This document shows, in pieces, positions 1 through 8,814 of a stretch of DNA of 64,000 bases. Under the pieces are notes generated by a model. It did not search any database and was not told the origin of the DNA. It saw nothing but the letters and a program-made list of their open reading frames with translations. Positions within the stretch are counted from its first letter, which is position 1. Every line of letters starts with the position of its first letter. Made by a program: the position numbers and the translations under genes. Origin of the DNA: an uncultured Bacteroidota bacterium (GTDB lineage: Bacteria > Bacteroidota > Bacteroidia > Bacteroidales > P3); assembly GCA_902776365.1 (NCBI GenBank), contig CACYPU010000002.1, forward strand, positions 1 to 64,000. The letters are read 5' to 3'.

Positions 1-86
<86 letters not shown>

Positions 87-96
87 ATTTTTTATA

Positions 97-130
97 AGGG
101 AATCACAGAAATGTGGTTCCCTATTTTTGC
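97..130 (+). terminator. Intrinsic terminator after 5S rRNA
   Basis: An 11-bp stem (AGGGAATCACA pairing with TGTGGTTCCCT, one G-T pair) closes on a GAAA loop and is followed by ATTTTT. It ends the rRNA operon. Confidence 0.8.
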
Positions 131-167
131 GTCTCGCTTTTAATAAACTTATTCTCCTAATGCCAAG

Positions 168-196
168 CAAAAACCGCCACCTGTTTGGCGGCGGTT
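168..196 (-). terminator. Intrinsic terminator of the DUF1846 gene
   Basis: On the minus strand AACCGCC (190-196) pairs with GGCGGTT (172-178) and is followed by TTTTTG. It lies just past the stop codon of the minus-strand DUF1846 gene, so two convergent terminators separate that gene from the rRNA operon. Confidence 0.7.
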
Positions 197-220
197 CTGT
201 TGGGATTATCCTTTTTGGGG

Positions 221-1684
221 TCAGTCCTTGCGGACGGGCTCACTGGTGAGGCCGACGCCGAGTTTCTTGAATATCTTGCGGTCCACTTCGCTGGTCATCA
301 CGGTGGTGTGCATCTGGCAGCCGTCGAGGAGGGGCAGGCAGTCGAGTGCGCGGCGGCAGTTGTCGTCGAGGAGGCTCAAAATCGACAGCGTGACCAGCAC
401 CTCGTCGGTGTGCAGGCGTGGGTTGCTGCCGTGCAGCATGTTGACTTTGGTGTGCTGGATGGGCTCGATCATCTTCTGCGAGATGAGCTTGACGCTGTGG
501 TCGATGCCGGCGAGGTGCTTGATGGCGTTGAGCAGCAGGGCGGCGCAGGCACCAAGCAGGTCGCTGGTGGTGGCGGTGATGATGGTGCCGTCGGCCAGCT
601 CGATGGCGGCGGAGGGGACACCTTCGCGGTCGCGGCGCTCCTTGGCGGCGACGGTGGTGCGGCGGTCGTCGGTCGATATCTTGGCCTGCTTCATGAGCAA
701 GGCTATCTTACTGATTTCGCTGTCGGAAGCTTTGCCGTTGGCGTAGTCGCAGAGGGTGGTGTAGTAGCGGCGGATAATCTCGTCCTTGGAGGCCTTGCAG
801 CAGACGTCGTCGTCGCAGATGCAGAAGCCGGCCATGTTGACCCCCATATCGGTGGGCGACTTGTAGGGGTTCTCGCCGTAGATTCCGTCGAAGATGGCGT
901 TCAAGACAGGGAATATCTCGATGTCGCGGTTGTAGTTGACGGCGGTCTCGCCGTAGGCTTCGAGGTGGAAGGGGTCAATCATGTTGACGTCGTTGAGGTC
1001 GGCTGTGGCGGCCTCGTAGGCGATGTTGACGGGGTGCTTCAGGGGGATGCTCCAGATGGGGAAGGTCTCGAATTTGGCGTAGCCGGCCTTGATGCCGCGC
1101 TTGTTCTCCTGGTAGAGCTGGCTGAGACAGACGGCCATCTTGCCGCTGCCGGGACCGGGGGCGGTGATGACCACCAGCGGGCGTGTGGTCTCGACATAGT
1201 CGTTCTTGCCGAAGCCGTCGTCCGAGTCGATGAGCTCGACATTGGTGGGGTAGCCCTCGATGATATAGTGGTAATAGGCTTTGATGCCCATACGCTCGAG
1301 GCGCTCACGATACGCGGTGGCGCTGGGTTGTCCGCTGTAGTGGGTGATGACGACGCCGGAGACCAGGAAACCACGCTCTGTGAAGACCTCGCGCAGGCGC
1401 AGCACGTCCTCGTCGTAGGTGATGCCGAGGTCGCCGCGCTTCTTGTTTTTCTCAATATCGACAGCGCTGATGACGATGACAATTTCGGCATCGTCCTTCA
1501 GCTGGGTCAGCATCTTCAACTTGCTGTCGGGCTCAAAGCCGGGCAGCACACGACTGGCGTGGTAGTCGTCGAACAGTTTACCGCCAAATTCTAGGTAAAG
1601 TTTGTTTCCGAACTTACTGATTCTCTCTTTGATGTGTTCGGATTGTATCCGCAGATACTTCTCGTTGTCAAACCCGTATTTCAT
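221..1684 (-). CDS. DUF1846 domain-containing protein
   Basis: A 487-residue cytoplasmic protein starting MKYGFDNEKYLRI, close to the usual length (about 490-500) of the DUF1846/UPF0371 family, whose biochemical role is not established. A glycine-rich P-loop-like stretch GPGSGK lies at residues 177-182 after a hydrophobic strand. The open frame extends 23 codons upstream, but those codons cross the promoter -7 element, so the ATG at 1684 is the likely start. It is divergent from the TIGR04076 gene and has its own terminator, so it is monocistronic. Family assignment is confident; function is unknown. Confidence 0.85.
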   Translation of the reverse strand: MKYGFDNEKYLRIQSEHIKERISKFGNKLYLEFGGKLFDDYHASRVLPGFEPDSKLKMLTQLKDDAEIVIVISAVDIEKNKKRGDLGITYDEDVLRLREVFTERGFLVSGVVITHYSGQPSATAYRERLERMGIKAYYHYIIEGYPTNVELIDSDDGFGKNDYVETTRPLVVITAPGPGSGKMAVCLSQLYQENKRGIKAGYAKFETFPIWSIPLKHPVNIAYEAATADLNDVNMIDPFHLEAYGETAVNYNRDIEIFPVLNAIFDGIYGENPYKSPTDMGVNMAGFCICDDDVCCKASKDEIIRRYYTTLCDYANGKASDSEISKIALLMKQAKISTDDRRTTVAAKERRDREGVPSAAIELADGTIITATTSDLLGACAALLLNAIKHLAGIDHSVKLISQKMIEPIQHTKVNMLHGSNPRLHTDEVLVTLSILSLLDDNCRRALDCLPLLDGCQMHTTVMTSEVDRKIFKKLGVGLTSEPVRKD

Positions 1685-1723
1685 AAAGATGATTAATATA
1701 TGATGAATAAAAAATACGGGATG

Positions 1724-1731
1724 CAAAAATA
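1724..1731 (-). promoter_or_regulatory. -7 element for the DUF1846 gene
   Basis: TATTTTTG on the minus strand matches the Bacteroidota -7 consensus TAnnTTTG, about 40 nt ahead of the start at 1684. It forms a divergent pair with the element at 1784-1791. Confidence 0.65.
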
Positions 1732-1783
1732 CGAAGATTTTTGATAATGGCAAAAAAAATTTTTTTGTTCGCTGAAAAATTTG

Positions 1784-1791
1784 TATTTTTG
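1784..1791 (+). promoter_or_regulatory. -7 element for the TIGR04076 gene
   Basis: TATTTTTG followed by CAG, 18 nt ahead of the ATG at 1810. It shows that upstream in-frame start codons of this open frame cannot be used, and implies a very short 5' leader. Confidence 0.7.
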
Positions 1792-1809
1792 CAGTCCGAA
1801 ATAGATGAT

Positions 1810-2112
1810 ATGTACGACGTCAAGATTACCGCCATCCGTAAGGCCGACTACAAAGACCTGCAGGCCCTTTACGAGAATCCGATAGAGCATACCTGCGATA
1901 TTTTGGAAGGGCAGACGTGGGTATCCCACGAAGGGAAGATGCCTGAGGGGATGTGCGACAGCGCATGGGAGAGTATGCGCTCCTTTGTAGAAGAGTTGGC
2001 GAAGGGTGGGGGAGATTTCTATGATGGGTGGATGAAGAATCCCCACAGTGCGATGATTAGCTGCAACGACGGCTTCCGTCCCGTCAGCTTCCTGATAGAA
2101 AGGGTGAAATAA
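1810..2112 (+). CDS. TIGR04076 family protein
   Basis: A 100-residue protein starting MYDVKITAIRKADYKDL and ending NDGFRPVSFLIERVK. The pattern (MYxVKIT start, a central Cys, MPEGMCDSAW, and a C-terminal C-N-DGxRPVxFxxER block) is that of the small TIGR04076 family of unknown function. The start at 1810 is fixed by the promoter directly upstream. Heptad direct repeats follow the stop codon before the next gene. No signal peptide or membrane segment is visible. Confidence 0.8.
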   Translation: MYDVKITAIRKADYKDLQALYENPIEHTCDILEGQTWVSHEGKMPEGMCDSAWESMRSFVEELAKGGGDFYDGWMKNPHSAMISCNDGFRPVSFLIERVK

Positions 2113-2152
2113 TGATGAGTGATGAATGTTGAATGATGAACGATAATTAAAA
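2111..2152 (+). repeat. 7-bp iteron array (GATGAAT type)
   Basis: About five degenerate heptamers (AATGATG, AGTGATG, AATGTTG, AATGATG, AACGATA) directly after the TIGR04076 stop codon and ending just before the ATG at 2163. It belongs to the window-wide class of short-period arrays. It shows no hairpin of its own but is the reverse complement type of the array inside menG at 8541-8578. Confidence 0.6.
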
Positions 2153-2162
2153 TAGTGATATT

Positions 2163-4244
2163 ATGGCAAAGATTAACAAATTGATTGGCAAAAACGACTA
2201 CGACTGGAAGTTCAGTACGGTCGGAGGCGTGACGCGTGTCAACATCGAGACCGGTGCGGATATCGCCCACCTGAACGAGTTGGACCAGAAGCTGTGGACC
2301 GTGCTGAGTTGCCCGGTGAAAGGCTTGGAGTTTGACGAGAAAACGCTGACGCTGATGGATGCCGACAAGGACGGCCGCATCCGTGTCAACGAGGTGGTGG
2401 CCGCCTCGCAGTGGCTCACCAAGGTCCTGAAGGACATGAACTACCTCCTCGAGGGCAAGGACACCATCGACTTCTCGCAGGTGCAGGCCGATACCGACGA
2501 GGGCAAGGAAGTCCTCGAGTCGGCACAGCTTATCCTCAAGCAACTGGGCCAGGAGAAAGAGAGTATCACTTTGGCCGATGTGGCCGAATACATGGCTGGC
2601 TACGAGGAGAAATGCAAGGATGAGTACACCGCCGCCAATGCCGAGCCGTTCGAGCCCCCTTATGGAGACAAGAGCGATGATGCCGAAGCCGCCGTCAACG
2701 CCATCCGTGCCAAGGTGGCCGACTTCTTCATGCGTTGCAAACTCGCCCAGTTCGACGAGGAAGCCACTGCCGCCCTCGACGTGCAGGTGGAGAAAATTGC
2801 CGCCATCAGTGCCAATAACCTCAGCGACAGCGTGGACGAGATTTCCACCTATCCGTTGGCTCGTCCTGTCAAGGAGGCGTTGCTGCCTCTCAACAGTGGC
2901 ATCAACCCCGCCTGGCAGGCTGCTTTCGCCACCCTGAAGAGCTTGGTACTTGACGTTGACTTCGCTGGCAAGGAGAGCATCAGCGAGGAAGAATGGAACA
3001 CCGTCCTAGCCAAGGTCGACGCCTACACAGCATGGAAGGCCGCCGGTGAGACCGCCATGAACGAAGCTGTGGCCGAGATGTTGAAGGTCCACTCCGCCGC
3101 CATCGAGCCTGTGGAGAAACTCCTGCGCCTCTGCCGCGATTTCTTCAAGCTGCTCCATAATTTCGTTGTCTTCAAAGATTTCTACAACCGTGCCGCCGGC
3201 AACACCGCCATCTTCCAAGCCGGCCAGCTCTATATCGACCAGCGTTGCTGCGACCTCTGCGTGCGGGTCGACGACATGGGCAAGCACCTCAACTCCGCCG
3301 GCAAGAGCGGCATGTACCTGCTCTACTGCCACTGTGTGAGCAAGGTGAAGGGTACCGAGATGGATGTCGTGGCAGCCCTCACCGACGGCGATGTCAAGGA
3401 CCTCCACGAGGGCAAGAACGCCGTCTTCTATGACCGCACCGGTCAGGACTGGGATGCCACCGTCACCAAGATTATCGACAATCCCATCTCCATCCGTCAG
3501 GCCTTCTGGAGCCCCTACCGCAAATTCGGTCAGTGGATTACCGACAAGATTACCAAGAAAGCCGAAGAGAAGGAAAGCAAGTCGTTCGATGACATGACCG
3601 CCAAGGCCGATACCGCGACAGAGAATATCGCCACCAAGAAAGATGAGGCCGCCACCAAGGCCGAGGAGAAGAAAGCTCAGATGTTCGACATCGCCAAGTT
3701 CGCCGGTATCTTCGCAGCCATCGGCTTGGCTCTGGGTGCCATCGGTGGCGCTCTGGCAACGCTGGGTGGCTTCGTTACCGAGAAATGGTATAATGCCCTC
3801 ATCCTCATCGGCGCTATCGTTGTTTTCATCTCTGGTCCCTCAATGCTCCTCGCCTGGCTCAAGCTGCGCAAGCGCAACCTCGGTCCCCTGCTGAACGCCA
3901 ACGGCTGGGCAATCAACTCCATGGTGAAAATCAACACCACCTTCGGCGCCACGCTGACCTCCAGGGCTCAGTATCCCAAGGTGGTGGGCAAGGACCCCTT
4001 CGCCGACAAGAAGATGCCCCTCTGGAAGAAGCTGCTCATCTGGCTCGTCATCCTCGCCGCACTGTTCGTCGTGGGCTTCAAGCTGACACAGCACTACTGG
4101 CCGTGGGAATGCAAGCCCGTCGAGGAACCCGCCACCACCGAGGTCGTTGACAGCATCGCCGCCGAGGCCGAAGCTCCCGCTGAGGTTTCCGCCGAAGCTC
4201 CCGCCGCTGAAGAAACGCCCGCTGAAGAAACGCCCGCTGAGTGA
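2163..4244 (+). CDS. Membrane protein with an EF-hand loop and acidic Ala/Glu/Pro tail
   Basis: A 693-residue protein without a recognised full-length family. Residues 66-77 (DADKDGRIRVNE) are a perfect calcium-binding EF-hand loop: Asp at positions 1, 3 and 5, Gly at 6, Ile at 8, Glu at 12. The long middle part is predicted helical and soluble. A Lys/Glu/Ala-rich linker (about 470-510) precedes two adjacent hydrophobic helices (about 515-575), a third lies at about 630-650, and the tail is a low-complexity PAEETPAE-like stretch. No signal peptide, so the N-terminal domain is probably cytoplasmic. Its TGA overlaps the GTG start of the secreted nuclease-like gene, so the two are translationally coupled. 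Function unknown. Confidence 0.75.
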   Translation: MAKINKLIGKNDYDWKFSTVGGVTRVNIETGADIAHLNELDQKLWTVLSCPVKGLEFDEKTLTLMDADKDGRIRVNEVVAASQWLTKVLKDMNYLLEGKDTIDFSQVQADTDEGKEVLESAQLILKQLGQEKESITLADVAEYMAGYEEKCKDEYTAANAEPFEPPYGDKSDDAEAAVNAIRAKVADFFMRCKLAQFDEEATAALDVQVEKIAAISANNLSDSVDEISTYPLARPVKEALLPLNSGINPAWQAAFATLKSLVLDVDFAGKESISEEEWNTVLAKVDAYTAWKAAGETAMNEAVAEMLKVHSAAIEPVEKLLRLCRDFFKLLHNFVVFKDFYNRAAGNTAIFQAGQLYIDQRCCDLCVRVDDMGKHLNSAGKSGMYLLYCHCVSKVKGTEMDVVAALTDGDVKDLHEGKNAVFYDRTGQDWDATVTKIIDNPISIRQAFWSPYRKFGQWITDKITKKAEEKESKSFDDMTAKADTATENIATKKDEAATKAEEKKAQMFDIAKFAGIFAAIGLALGAIGGALATLGGFVTEKWYNALILIGAIVVFISGPSMLLAWLKLRKRNLGPLLNANGWAINSMVKINTTFGATLTSRAQYPKVVGKDPFADKKMPLWKKLLIWLVILAALFVVGFKLTQHYWPWECKPVEEPATTEVVDSIAAEAEAPAEVSAEAPAAEETPAEETPAE

Positions 4245-5242
4245 AACGGTTGCTGACAATACTGTTGCTGATGATTCCATTGGCATCACAATCGCAAGAG
4301 TTCTCCACGTTCACCGCTGCCTGGTGGAACGTGGAGAATCTCTTCGACCTGCGTGACGACCCCAAGACCAACGACGAGGAGTTCACCCCCGAGGGCGACC
4401 GTCACTGGACACGTCGACGTCTTAACGCCAAGTGTGACGGCATCTACAAGACCCTCGTGATGATGGACCTGCCCGATGTGGTGGGTCTCGGCGAGGTGGA
4501 GAACGCCTACGTGCTGCGCGAGCTCTGCCAGGGGACGCCATTGGCGCAGGTGCCTTATCGTTATGTGCACTACGACTCGCCCGACCGTCGCGGCATCGAC
4601 GTGGCCCTCATATACCGTAGCGACCGCTTCACCGTCACCGCCAGCCGCAAGGTGAATGTCAGCGACAGCGCCGCAGGTTATTTCACTCGCGACATCCTTG
4701 TCGTCGAGGGCGTCCGGGTGTCCCCGGAGGGCGAAAAAGCCGAGGGCGACAGCGTCTGCATCCTCGTCAACCATTGGCCCTCCAAAAGGGGAGGAGACGA
4801 GGCCGACGCCCAGCGGCTGCGTATCGCCGACACCTTGCGCCATTTGATGGTAGACCTTCACGCCAAGCACCCCACTGCCGCCGTCATCGCCATGGGCGAC
4901 ATGAACAGCACTTCCGACGAGGATGCCATCGCCGTGGGCATGGGCTTTGCGGGCGACAGCATCAACCCCGACGGCATCCGTCTCCTCACCCAGCGGCTGC
5001 CCAACGACTGGGGCTCGCATAAATATCAGGGACAGTGGCGTTATATTGACCAAATCTTCTTTTTGGCCGATGAGTCGTGGCAGGTGAAGAAGTTGAAACT
5101 GATGAAGTTCGACCATCTCCTCACCGACGATGGCAACCGTCCCGGCCAGCGCCCCAAGCGCACCTATCAGGGACCGCGCTACGAGGGCGGCCTCTCCGAC
5201 CACCTGCCGCTGCTGCTCCGCCTCGTGCCTCCCCAAAAATAA
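4241..5242 (+). CDS. Secreted endonuclease/exonuclease/phosphatase family protein
   Basis: A 333-residue protein of the EEP (DNase I-like, PF03372) fold. A signal peptide (MKRLLTILLLMIPLASQSQ) is followed by WWNVENLFD (the Asn of the metal site), GLGEVEN (the metal-binding Glu), the VNHWPS and MGDMNS motifs (catalytic His/Asn and Asp/Asn) and a terminal GLSDHLPL with the general-base Asp-His. All active-site motifs are intact, so it should be an active metal-dependent phosphodiesterase, nuclease or phosphatase outside the cytoplasm; the substrate cannot be told. The start is GTG at 4241, overlapping the upstream stop as GTGA. Confidence 0.85.
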   Translation: MKRLLTILLLMIPLASQSQEFSTFTAAWWNVENLFDLRDDPKTNDEEFTPEGDRHWTRRRLNAKCDGIYKTLVMMDLPDVVGLGEVENAYVLRELCQGTPLAQVPYRYVHYDSPDRRGIDVALIYRSDRFTVTASRKVNVSDSAAGYFTRDILVVEGVRVSPEGEKAEGDSVCILVNHWPSKRGGDEADAQRLRIADTLRHLMVDLHAKHPTAAVIAMGDMNSTSDEDAIAVGMGFAGDSINPDGIRLLTQRLPNDWGSHKYQGQWRYIDQIFFLADESWQVKKLKLMKFDHLLTDDGNRPGQRPKRTYQGPRYEGGLSDHLPLLLRLVPPQK

Positions 5243-5243
5243 T

Positions 5244-5275
5244 TTTGGCCATATCGAAGAATGTTTGTATCTTTG
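5244..5275 (+). promoter_or_regulatory. Promoter of aspS
   Basis: TTTG (5244-5247), 20 bp, then TATCTTTG (5268-5275): a complete Bacteroidota-type promoter, with the ATG of aspS 35 nt downstream. Confidence 0.8.
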
Positions 5276-5310
5276 CAACCGATTTTTTCTGAAAGAATAA
5301 TAAAAGAACA

Positions 5311-7065
5311 ATGTATAGGACAAATACTTGCGGCGAGCTCCGCCTCGCCAATGTGGGACAGACAGTGACCCTCGCCGGATGGGTGCAGCGTTCGCGCGAC
5401 CTCGGCGGCATGACCTTTATCGACCTCCGCGACCGCTACGGCATCACGCAGCTGGCCTTCAACATGGAGACCAACGCGCCGCTCTGCGAGCAGGCTCGCA
5501 AGCTGGGACGCGAATATGTCATCCAGGTGACCGGCAAGGTCATCGAGCGCAGCTCGAAGAATACCAAGATTCCCACTGGTGAGATTGAGATTGAGGTCGC
5601 TGAGCTGACCATCCTCAACGAGGCCAAGGTGCCGCCCTTCACCATCGAGGACCAGAGCGATGGCGGCGACGACCTCCGCATGCGCTACCGCTACCTCGAC
5701 ATCCGCCGCAACCCCGTGAAGAACAACCTCATCATGCGCCACAAGATGGCCATGCTGGTGCGCAACTACCTCTCCGACCGCGACTTCTTGGAGATAGAGA
5801 CCCCCATGCTCATCAAGAGCACCCCCGAGGGCGCCCGCGACTTCGTGGTGCCCAGCCGCATGAATCCCGGCGAGTTCTACGCCCTGCCGCAGAGTCCCCA
5901 GCAGTATAAGCAACTGCTGATGGTGGCCGGTATGGACCGTTACTTCCAAATCGTGCGTTGCTTCCGCGACGAGGACCTCCGCGCCGACCGCCAGCCCGAG
6001 TTCACGCAGATTGACTGCGAGATGAGCTTTGCGCACCAGGAGGACGTGCTCAACATGTTCGAAGGCCTCGCCAAGCACCTCTTCAAGGAGATGAAGGGCA
6101 TAGAATTTGATAAATTCCCCCGCATAACCTGGCACGACGCCATGCGCCTCTACGGCTCCGACAAGCCCGATATCCGCTTCGGTATGGAGTTTCAGGAGGT
6201 CACTGACGTGGTCAAAGGTCACGGCTTCGGACTCTTCGACGGCGCCGAGCTGGTGGTGGGCATCGTGGCTCCCGGCTGCGCCGAATACACCCGCAAGCAG
6301 CTCGACGCGCTGACCGACTTCGTCAAGCGTCCGCAGGTGGGTGCCGGCGGCATGGTGTATATCAAATACAATGCCGACGGCAGCTTCAAGAGCAGCGTGG
6401 ACAAGTTCTACGACGCCGACGCCCTCAAGACCATCGCCGACAAGATGGGTGCCAAGCCCGGCGACCTCATGCTGCTCCTCTGCGGCCCCGCCATGAAGAC
6501 GCGCACGCAGCTCTGCGCCCTGCGCCTCGAGATGGGCAACCAGCTCGGCCTGCGCGACCCGCAGAAATTCGCCCCCCTCTGGGTCATCGACTTCCCGTTG
6601 CTGGAGTGGGACGACGAGACGCAGCGCTACTACGCTATGCATCACCCCTTCACGGCTCCCAAGCCCGAGGACGAGGCGCTGCTCGACGACCCCAGCCGCT
6701 GGGGCGACATCCGTGCCAACGCTTACGACATCGTCATGAATGGCACCGAGGTGGGTGGCGGCAGCATCCGTATCCACGACCGCACTTTGCAGAACAAGAT
6801 GTTCCACACCCTTGGCTTCACCGACGAGAGCGCCGCCGCACAGTTCGGCTTCCTCATGGATGCCTTCACCTACGGTGCACCGCCACACGCCGGCCTCGCC
6901 TTCGGCTTCGACCGTCTCTGCTCCATCTTCGCTGGTGCCGACAGCATCCGCGACTTCATCGCCTTCCCGAAGAACAACGCCGGCCGCGACGTGATGAGCC
7001 AGTCGCCCGCGCCGATAGCACCGGAGCAGCTCGAAGAGTTGCAGATTGCCGTTGTGGCGAAATAA
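5311..7065 (+). CDS. aspS: Aspartyl-tRNA synthetase
   Basis: A 584-residue class II synthetase that charges tRNA-Asp. An N-terminal OB-fold anticodon-binding domain (about 1-110) precedes the catalytic core. Motif 2 is [18 protein letters not shown], a bacterial GAD-type insertion lies in the middle (about 290-420), and motif 3 is [13 protein letters not shown] near the C-terminus. The length fits the bacterial-type enzyme. The start is [11 protein letters not shown], preceded by its own promoter. The stop is followed by an 8-bp palindromic array and then menA 33 nt away. Confident call. Confidence 0.97.
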   Translation: MYRTNTCGELRLANVGQTVTLAGWVQRSRDLGGMTFIDLRDRYGITQLAFNMETNAPLCEQARKLGREYVIQVTGKVIERSSKNTKIPTGEIEIEVAELTILNEAKVPPFTIEDQSDGGDDLRMRYRYLDIRRNPVKNNLIMRHKMAMLVRNYLSDRDFLEIETPMLIKSTPEGARDFVVPSRMNPGEFYALPQSPQQYKQLLMVAGMDRYFQIVRCFRDEDLRADRQPEFTQIDCEMSFAHQEDVLNMFEGLAKHLFKEMKGIEFDKFPRITWHDAMRLYGSDKPDIRFGMEFQEVTDVVKGHGFGLFDGAELVVGIVAPGCAEYTRKQLDALTDFVKRPQVGAGGMVYIKYNADGSFKSSVDKFYDADALKTIADKMGAKPGDLMLLLCGPAMKTRTQLCALRLEMGNQLGLRDPQKFAPLWVIDFPLLEWDDETQRYYAMHHPFTAPKPEDEALLDDPSRWGDIRANAYDIVMNGTEVGGGSIRIHDRTLQNKMFHTLGFTDESAAAQFGFLMDAFTYGAPPHAGLAFGFDRLCSIFAGADSIRDFIAFPKNNAGRDVMSQSPAPIAPEQLEELQIAVVAK

Positions 7066-7094
7066 CGTTATTTCGTTATGACGTTATAACGAAG
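7064..7094. repeat. 8-bp palindromic array (CGTTAT type)
   Basis: Units CGTTATTT, CGTTATGA, CGTTATAA, CG span the aspS-menA gap and begin in the aspS stop codon. CGTTAT/ATAACG makes the tract self-complementary. The same family occurs at 14779-14810 and 47243-47276. Confidence 0.6.
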
Positions 7095-7098
7095 ATTG

Positions 7099-7971
7099 AT
7101 GATTAAGGCTCTTATAAAGTCAATGCGATTGCGCACGTTGCCTCTGTCGTTGGCAGGAGTGGTGTGTGGAGGTTTGCTTGCTATGAGTGGCCTTGGGCGC
7201 GACGGTAACTGGTGGGCTTTTGCCCTTGTGCTGCTTACCGCTTGTTCGCTGCAGGTACTCTCCAACCTCAGCAACGAGATGGGCGACCACCTGAGTGGCG
7301 TGGATGGCGAGGGTAGGGAAGGACCCAACTACGGCATGACTGACGGCGGCCTCACCGTCAAGCAGATGTGGTGCGCCATCAACACGATGGTCGTCCTCTG
7401 CGCCCTCAGCGGTCTGCTGATGCTGCTCTTCTCGTTTCAATTTTCAATATTCAATTATCAATTTGCCAGCTTGCTGGCACTCGGCGCAGCGGCGATTTGG
7501 GCGGCCACGCATTACACCCTTGGCAAAAAGCCCTACGGCTATATCGGCCTCGGCGACCTCTTCGTCTTCATCTTCTTTGGACTCGTGAGCGTGCTGGGCA
7601 GCTACTTTGTGCTGGCGCACACCATAGTGTTTGAGCCACGACTGATATGCCCCGCCGTGGGCGTTGGCCTGCTGAGCGTAGCGGTGCTCAATGTCAATAA
7701 CATTCGCGACATGGCCAGCGACGAGGGACTCCGCAAGACGATACCTTTGCGTATCGGGGAAAAATTTGCCCGCTGGTATCAGACGTTCCTCATCGTTGTG
7801 GGCACCGCCATGATGTGTGCCCCTGATTTTCGCTGGTGGCTCGGTCTCCCTGTCGGTGGCATCGTCGTGCACCTGTGGATGGTATGGTCCCGCAAGGGGA
7901 AAAAACTCGACCCCGCTTTGCCTGTCCTCGTTATCAGCACCTTCTTGCTTGCTTTGCTGTATGCCTTATAA
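7099..7971 (+). CDS. menA: 1,4-dihydroxy-2-naphthoate polyprenyltransferase
   Basis: A 290-residue UbiA-superfamily membrane prenyltransferase that attaches the polyprenyl tail to dihydroxynaphthoate in menaquinone synthesis. The first prenyl-diphosphate/Mg site is NLSNEMGDHLSGVD and the second acidic motif is NNIRDMASDEG, with many hydrophobic helices between. The ATG at 7099 is preferred over the TTG one codon earlier. An in-frame heptad array (7435-7474) encodes FQFSIFNYQFA in the loop between two helices. The gene overlaps menG by 11 bp, so the last two menaquinone steps are translationally coupled. Confidence 0.93.
   Translation: MIKALIKSMRLRTLPLSLAGVVCGGLLAMSGLGRDGNWWAFALVLLTACSLQVLSNLSNEMGDHLSGVDGEGREGPNYGMTDGGLTVKQMWCAINTMVVLCALSGLLMLLFSFQFSIFNYQFASLLALGAAAIWAATHYTLGKKPYGYIGLGDLFVFIFFGLVSVLGSYFVLAHTIVFEPRLICPAVGVGLLSVAVLNVNNIRDMASDEGLRKTIPLRIGEKFARWYQTFLIVVGTAMMCAPDFRWWLGLPVGGIVVHLWMVWSRKGKKLDPALPVLVISTFLLALLYAL
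7435..7474 (+). repeat. 7-bp iteron array inside menA (TTCAATT type)
   Basis: Degenerate heptamers TTCAATT, TTCAATA, TTCAATT, ATCAATT lie in frame within menA at residues 113-125, replacing a hydrophobic loop. The AT-rich tract contrasts sharply with the GC-rich flanks. Confidence 0.65.
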
Positions 7972-8635
7972 CTTCGACACTATTGCCCGCACCTACGACC
8001 GTCTCAACCGCGTGATGACCCTCGGCCTCGACCGCCGCTGGCGTCGGCGTGCGGTAAAGGAAGTGGTCAGTGGGCAGCAGCCAGTGGTCAACGTGCTGGA
8101 TGTGGCTTGTGGCACGGGCGACATGTGCGTAGAGCTGTTGAAACGAGGCTGTACTGTTACTGGTGTCGACCTCAGTGAGGAGATGCTGGCGATAGCCAAG
8201 GTGAAAGGTGAAAGGTTAAAGGTGAAAGTTGAGGTTGCTGACGCGGAGAACCTGCCGTTTGAGGAAGAAAGCTTCGACGGCGTGACTTGTGCTTTCGGCG
8301 TCCGCAACTTCGTCCATCTGGAAAAAGGCCTCAGCGAGATGCTGCGCGTCCTCAAGCCCGGCGGCCGCATGGTCATCCTCGAGCTCGCCACCCCCGACAG
8401 CAAGTTTATCCGCCCCTTCTACAACCTCTACACCAAGCACGTCATCCCCTGGCTCGGCCAGCGCATCGCCGGCAACCGCGACGCCTACACCTACCTCCCC
8501 GACAGCATCGCTCGCTTCCCCAAAGGCGACGCCTTCCTCGATATCATTCATCATTCATCATTCAACATTCATCATTGCGAGCAGCGCAAGCTCACCTTCG
8601 GAGTCTGCCGGCTTTACGTTGTCGAGAAATGTTAA
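7961..8635 (+). CDS. menG: Demethylmenaquinone methyltransferase (UbiE/MenG)
   Basis: A 224-residue SAM-dependent methyltransferase for the last menaquinone step. It starts MPYNFDTIARTYDRLNRVMTLG, with motif I VLDVACGTGDMC, motif FGVRNFVHLEKGLSEMLRVLKPGG, and the end LTFGVCRLYVVEKC. The ATG at 7961 lies inside menA; the longer upstream frame is menA out of frame. Two iteron arrays are read through in frame: residues 80-91 (KVKGERLKVKVEV) and 194-206 (DIIHHSSFNIHH). The second sits where the family normally has a conserved helix before the LTFG strand, so the repeat seems to have replaced native sequence. The enzyme is probably still functional. Confidence 0.92.
   Translation: MPYNFDTIARTYDRLNRVMTLGLDRRWRRRAVKEVVSGQQPVVNVLDVACGTGDMCVELLKRGCTVTGVDLSEEMLAIAKVKGERLKVKVEVADAENLPFEEESFDGVTCAFGVRNFVHLEKGLSEMLRVLKPGGRMVILELATPDSKFIRPFYNLYTKHVIPWLGQRIAGNRDAYTYLPDSIARFPKGDAFLDIIHHSSFNIHHCEQRKLTFGVCRLYVVEKC
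8199..8233 (+). repeat. 7-bp iteron array inside menG (AAGGTGA type)
   Basis: Five heptamers AAGGTGA, AAGGTGA, AAGGTTA, AAGGTGA, AAGTTGA in frame in menG. The same unit family recurs on the opposite strand of the coding sequence in the DUF3857 signal peptide (59838-59872). Confidence 0.7.
8541..8578 (+). repeat. 7-bp iteron array inside menG (ATTCATC type)
   Basis: Heptamers ATTCATC, ATTCATC, ATTCAAC, ATTCATC, ATT in frame near the menG 3' end. It is the reverse-complement type of the array at 2111-2152. Confidence 0.7.
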
Positions 8636-8709
8636 ATAATCATAAAACTTTCCCAGGGTAACACAAAACGGCAATTATGGCGTTATATTATATATGTCTT
8701 TTTGTAAGG

Positions 8710-8809
8710 GAAAAACAAAGGAGGCATCATCGATGAATACCTCCTATTGTCATTAATCCTAAAACACAAAAAATGGACTTTGTAGTAGGCTCTGTTGTCT
8801 CATTTTTCT
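8710..8809 (-). ncRNA. Candidate small RNA, about 100 nt
   Basis: The 256-nt gap between menG and the Sel1 gene holds a complete minus-strand transcription unit with no gene to serve. A promoter lies at 8815-8845. About 60 nt further on is a 27-nt hairpin (10-bp stem from AGGAGG pairing with CCTCCT, 8720-8746) followed by TTTGTTTTTCCC. The hairpin has a T-run only on the minus side, so it is a minus-strand terminator. The expected transcript is about 100 nt. A 14-codon open frame (ATG near 8800) lies inside, so a small peptide is the alternative. I recognise no known RNA family. Confidence 0.45.
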
Positions 8810-8814
8810 GGATG

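Noticed and set aside
185..1594. A 469-codon plus-strand frame opposite the DUF1846 gene
   Set aside because: Its product is a Val/Gly/Asp-rich shadow of the conserved minus-strand protein, typical of GC-rich antisense frames.
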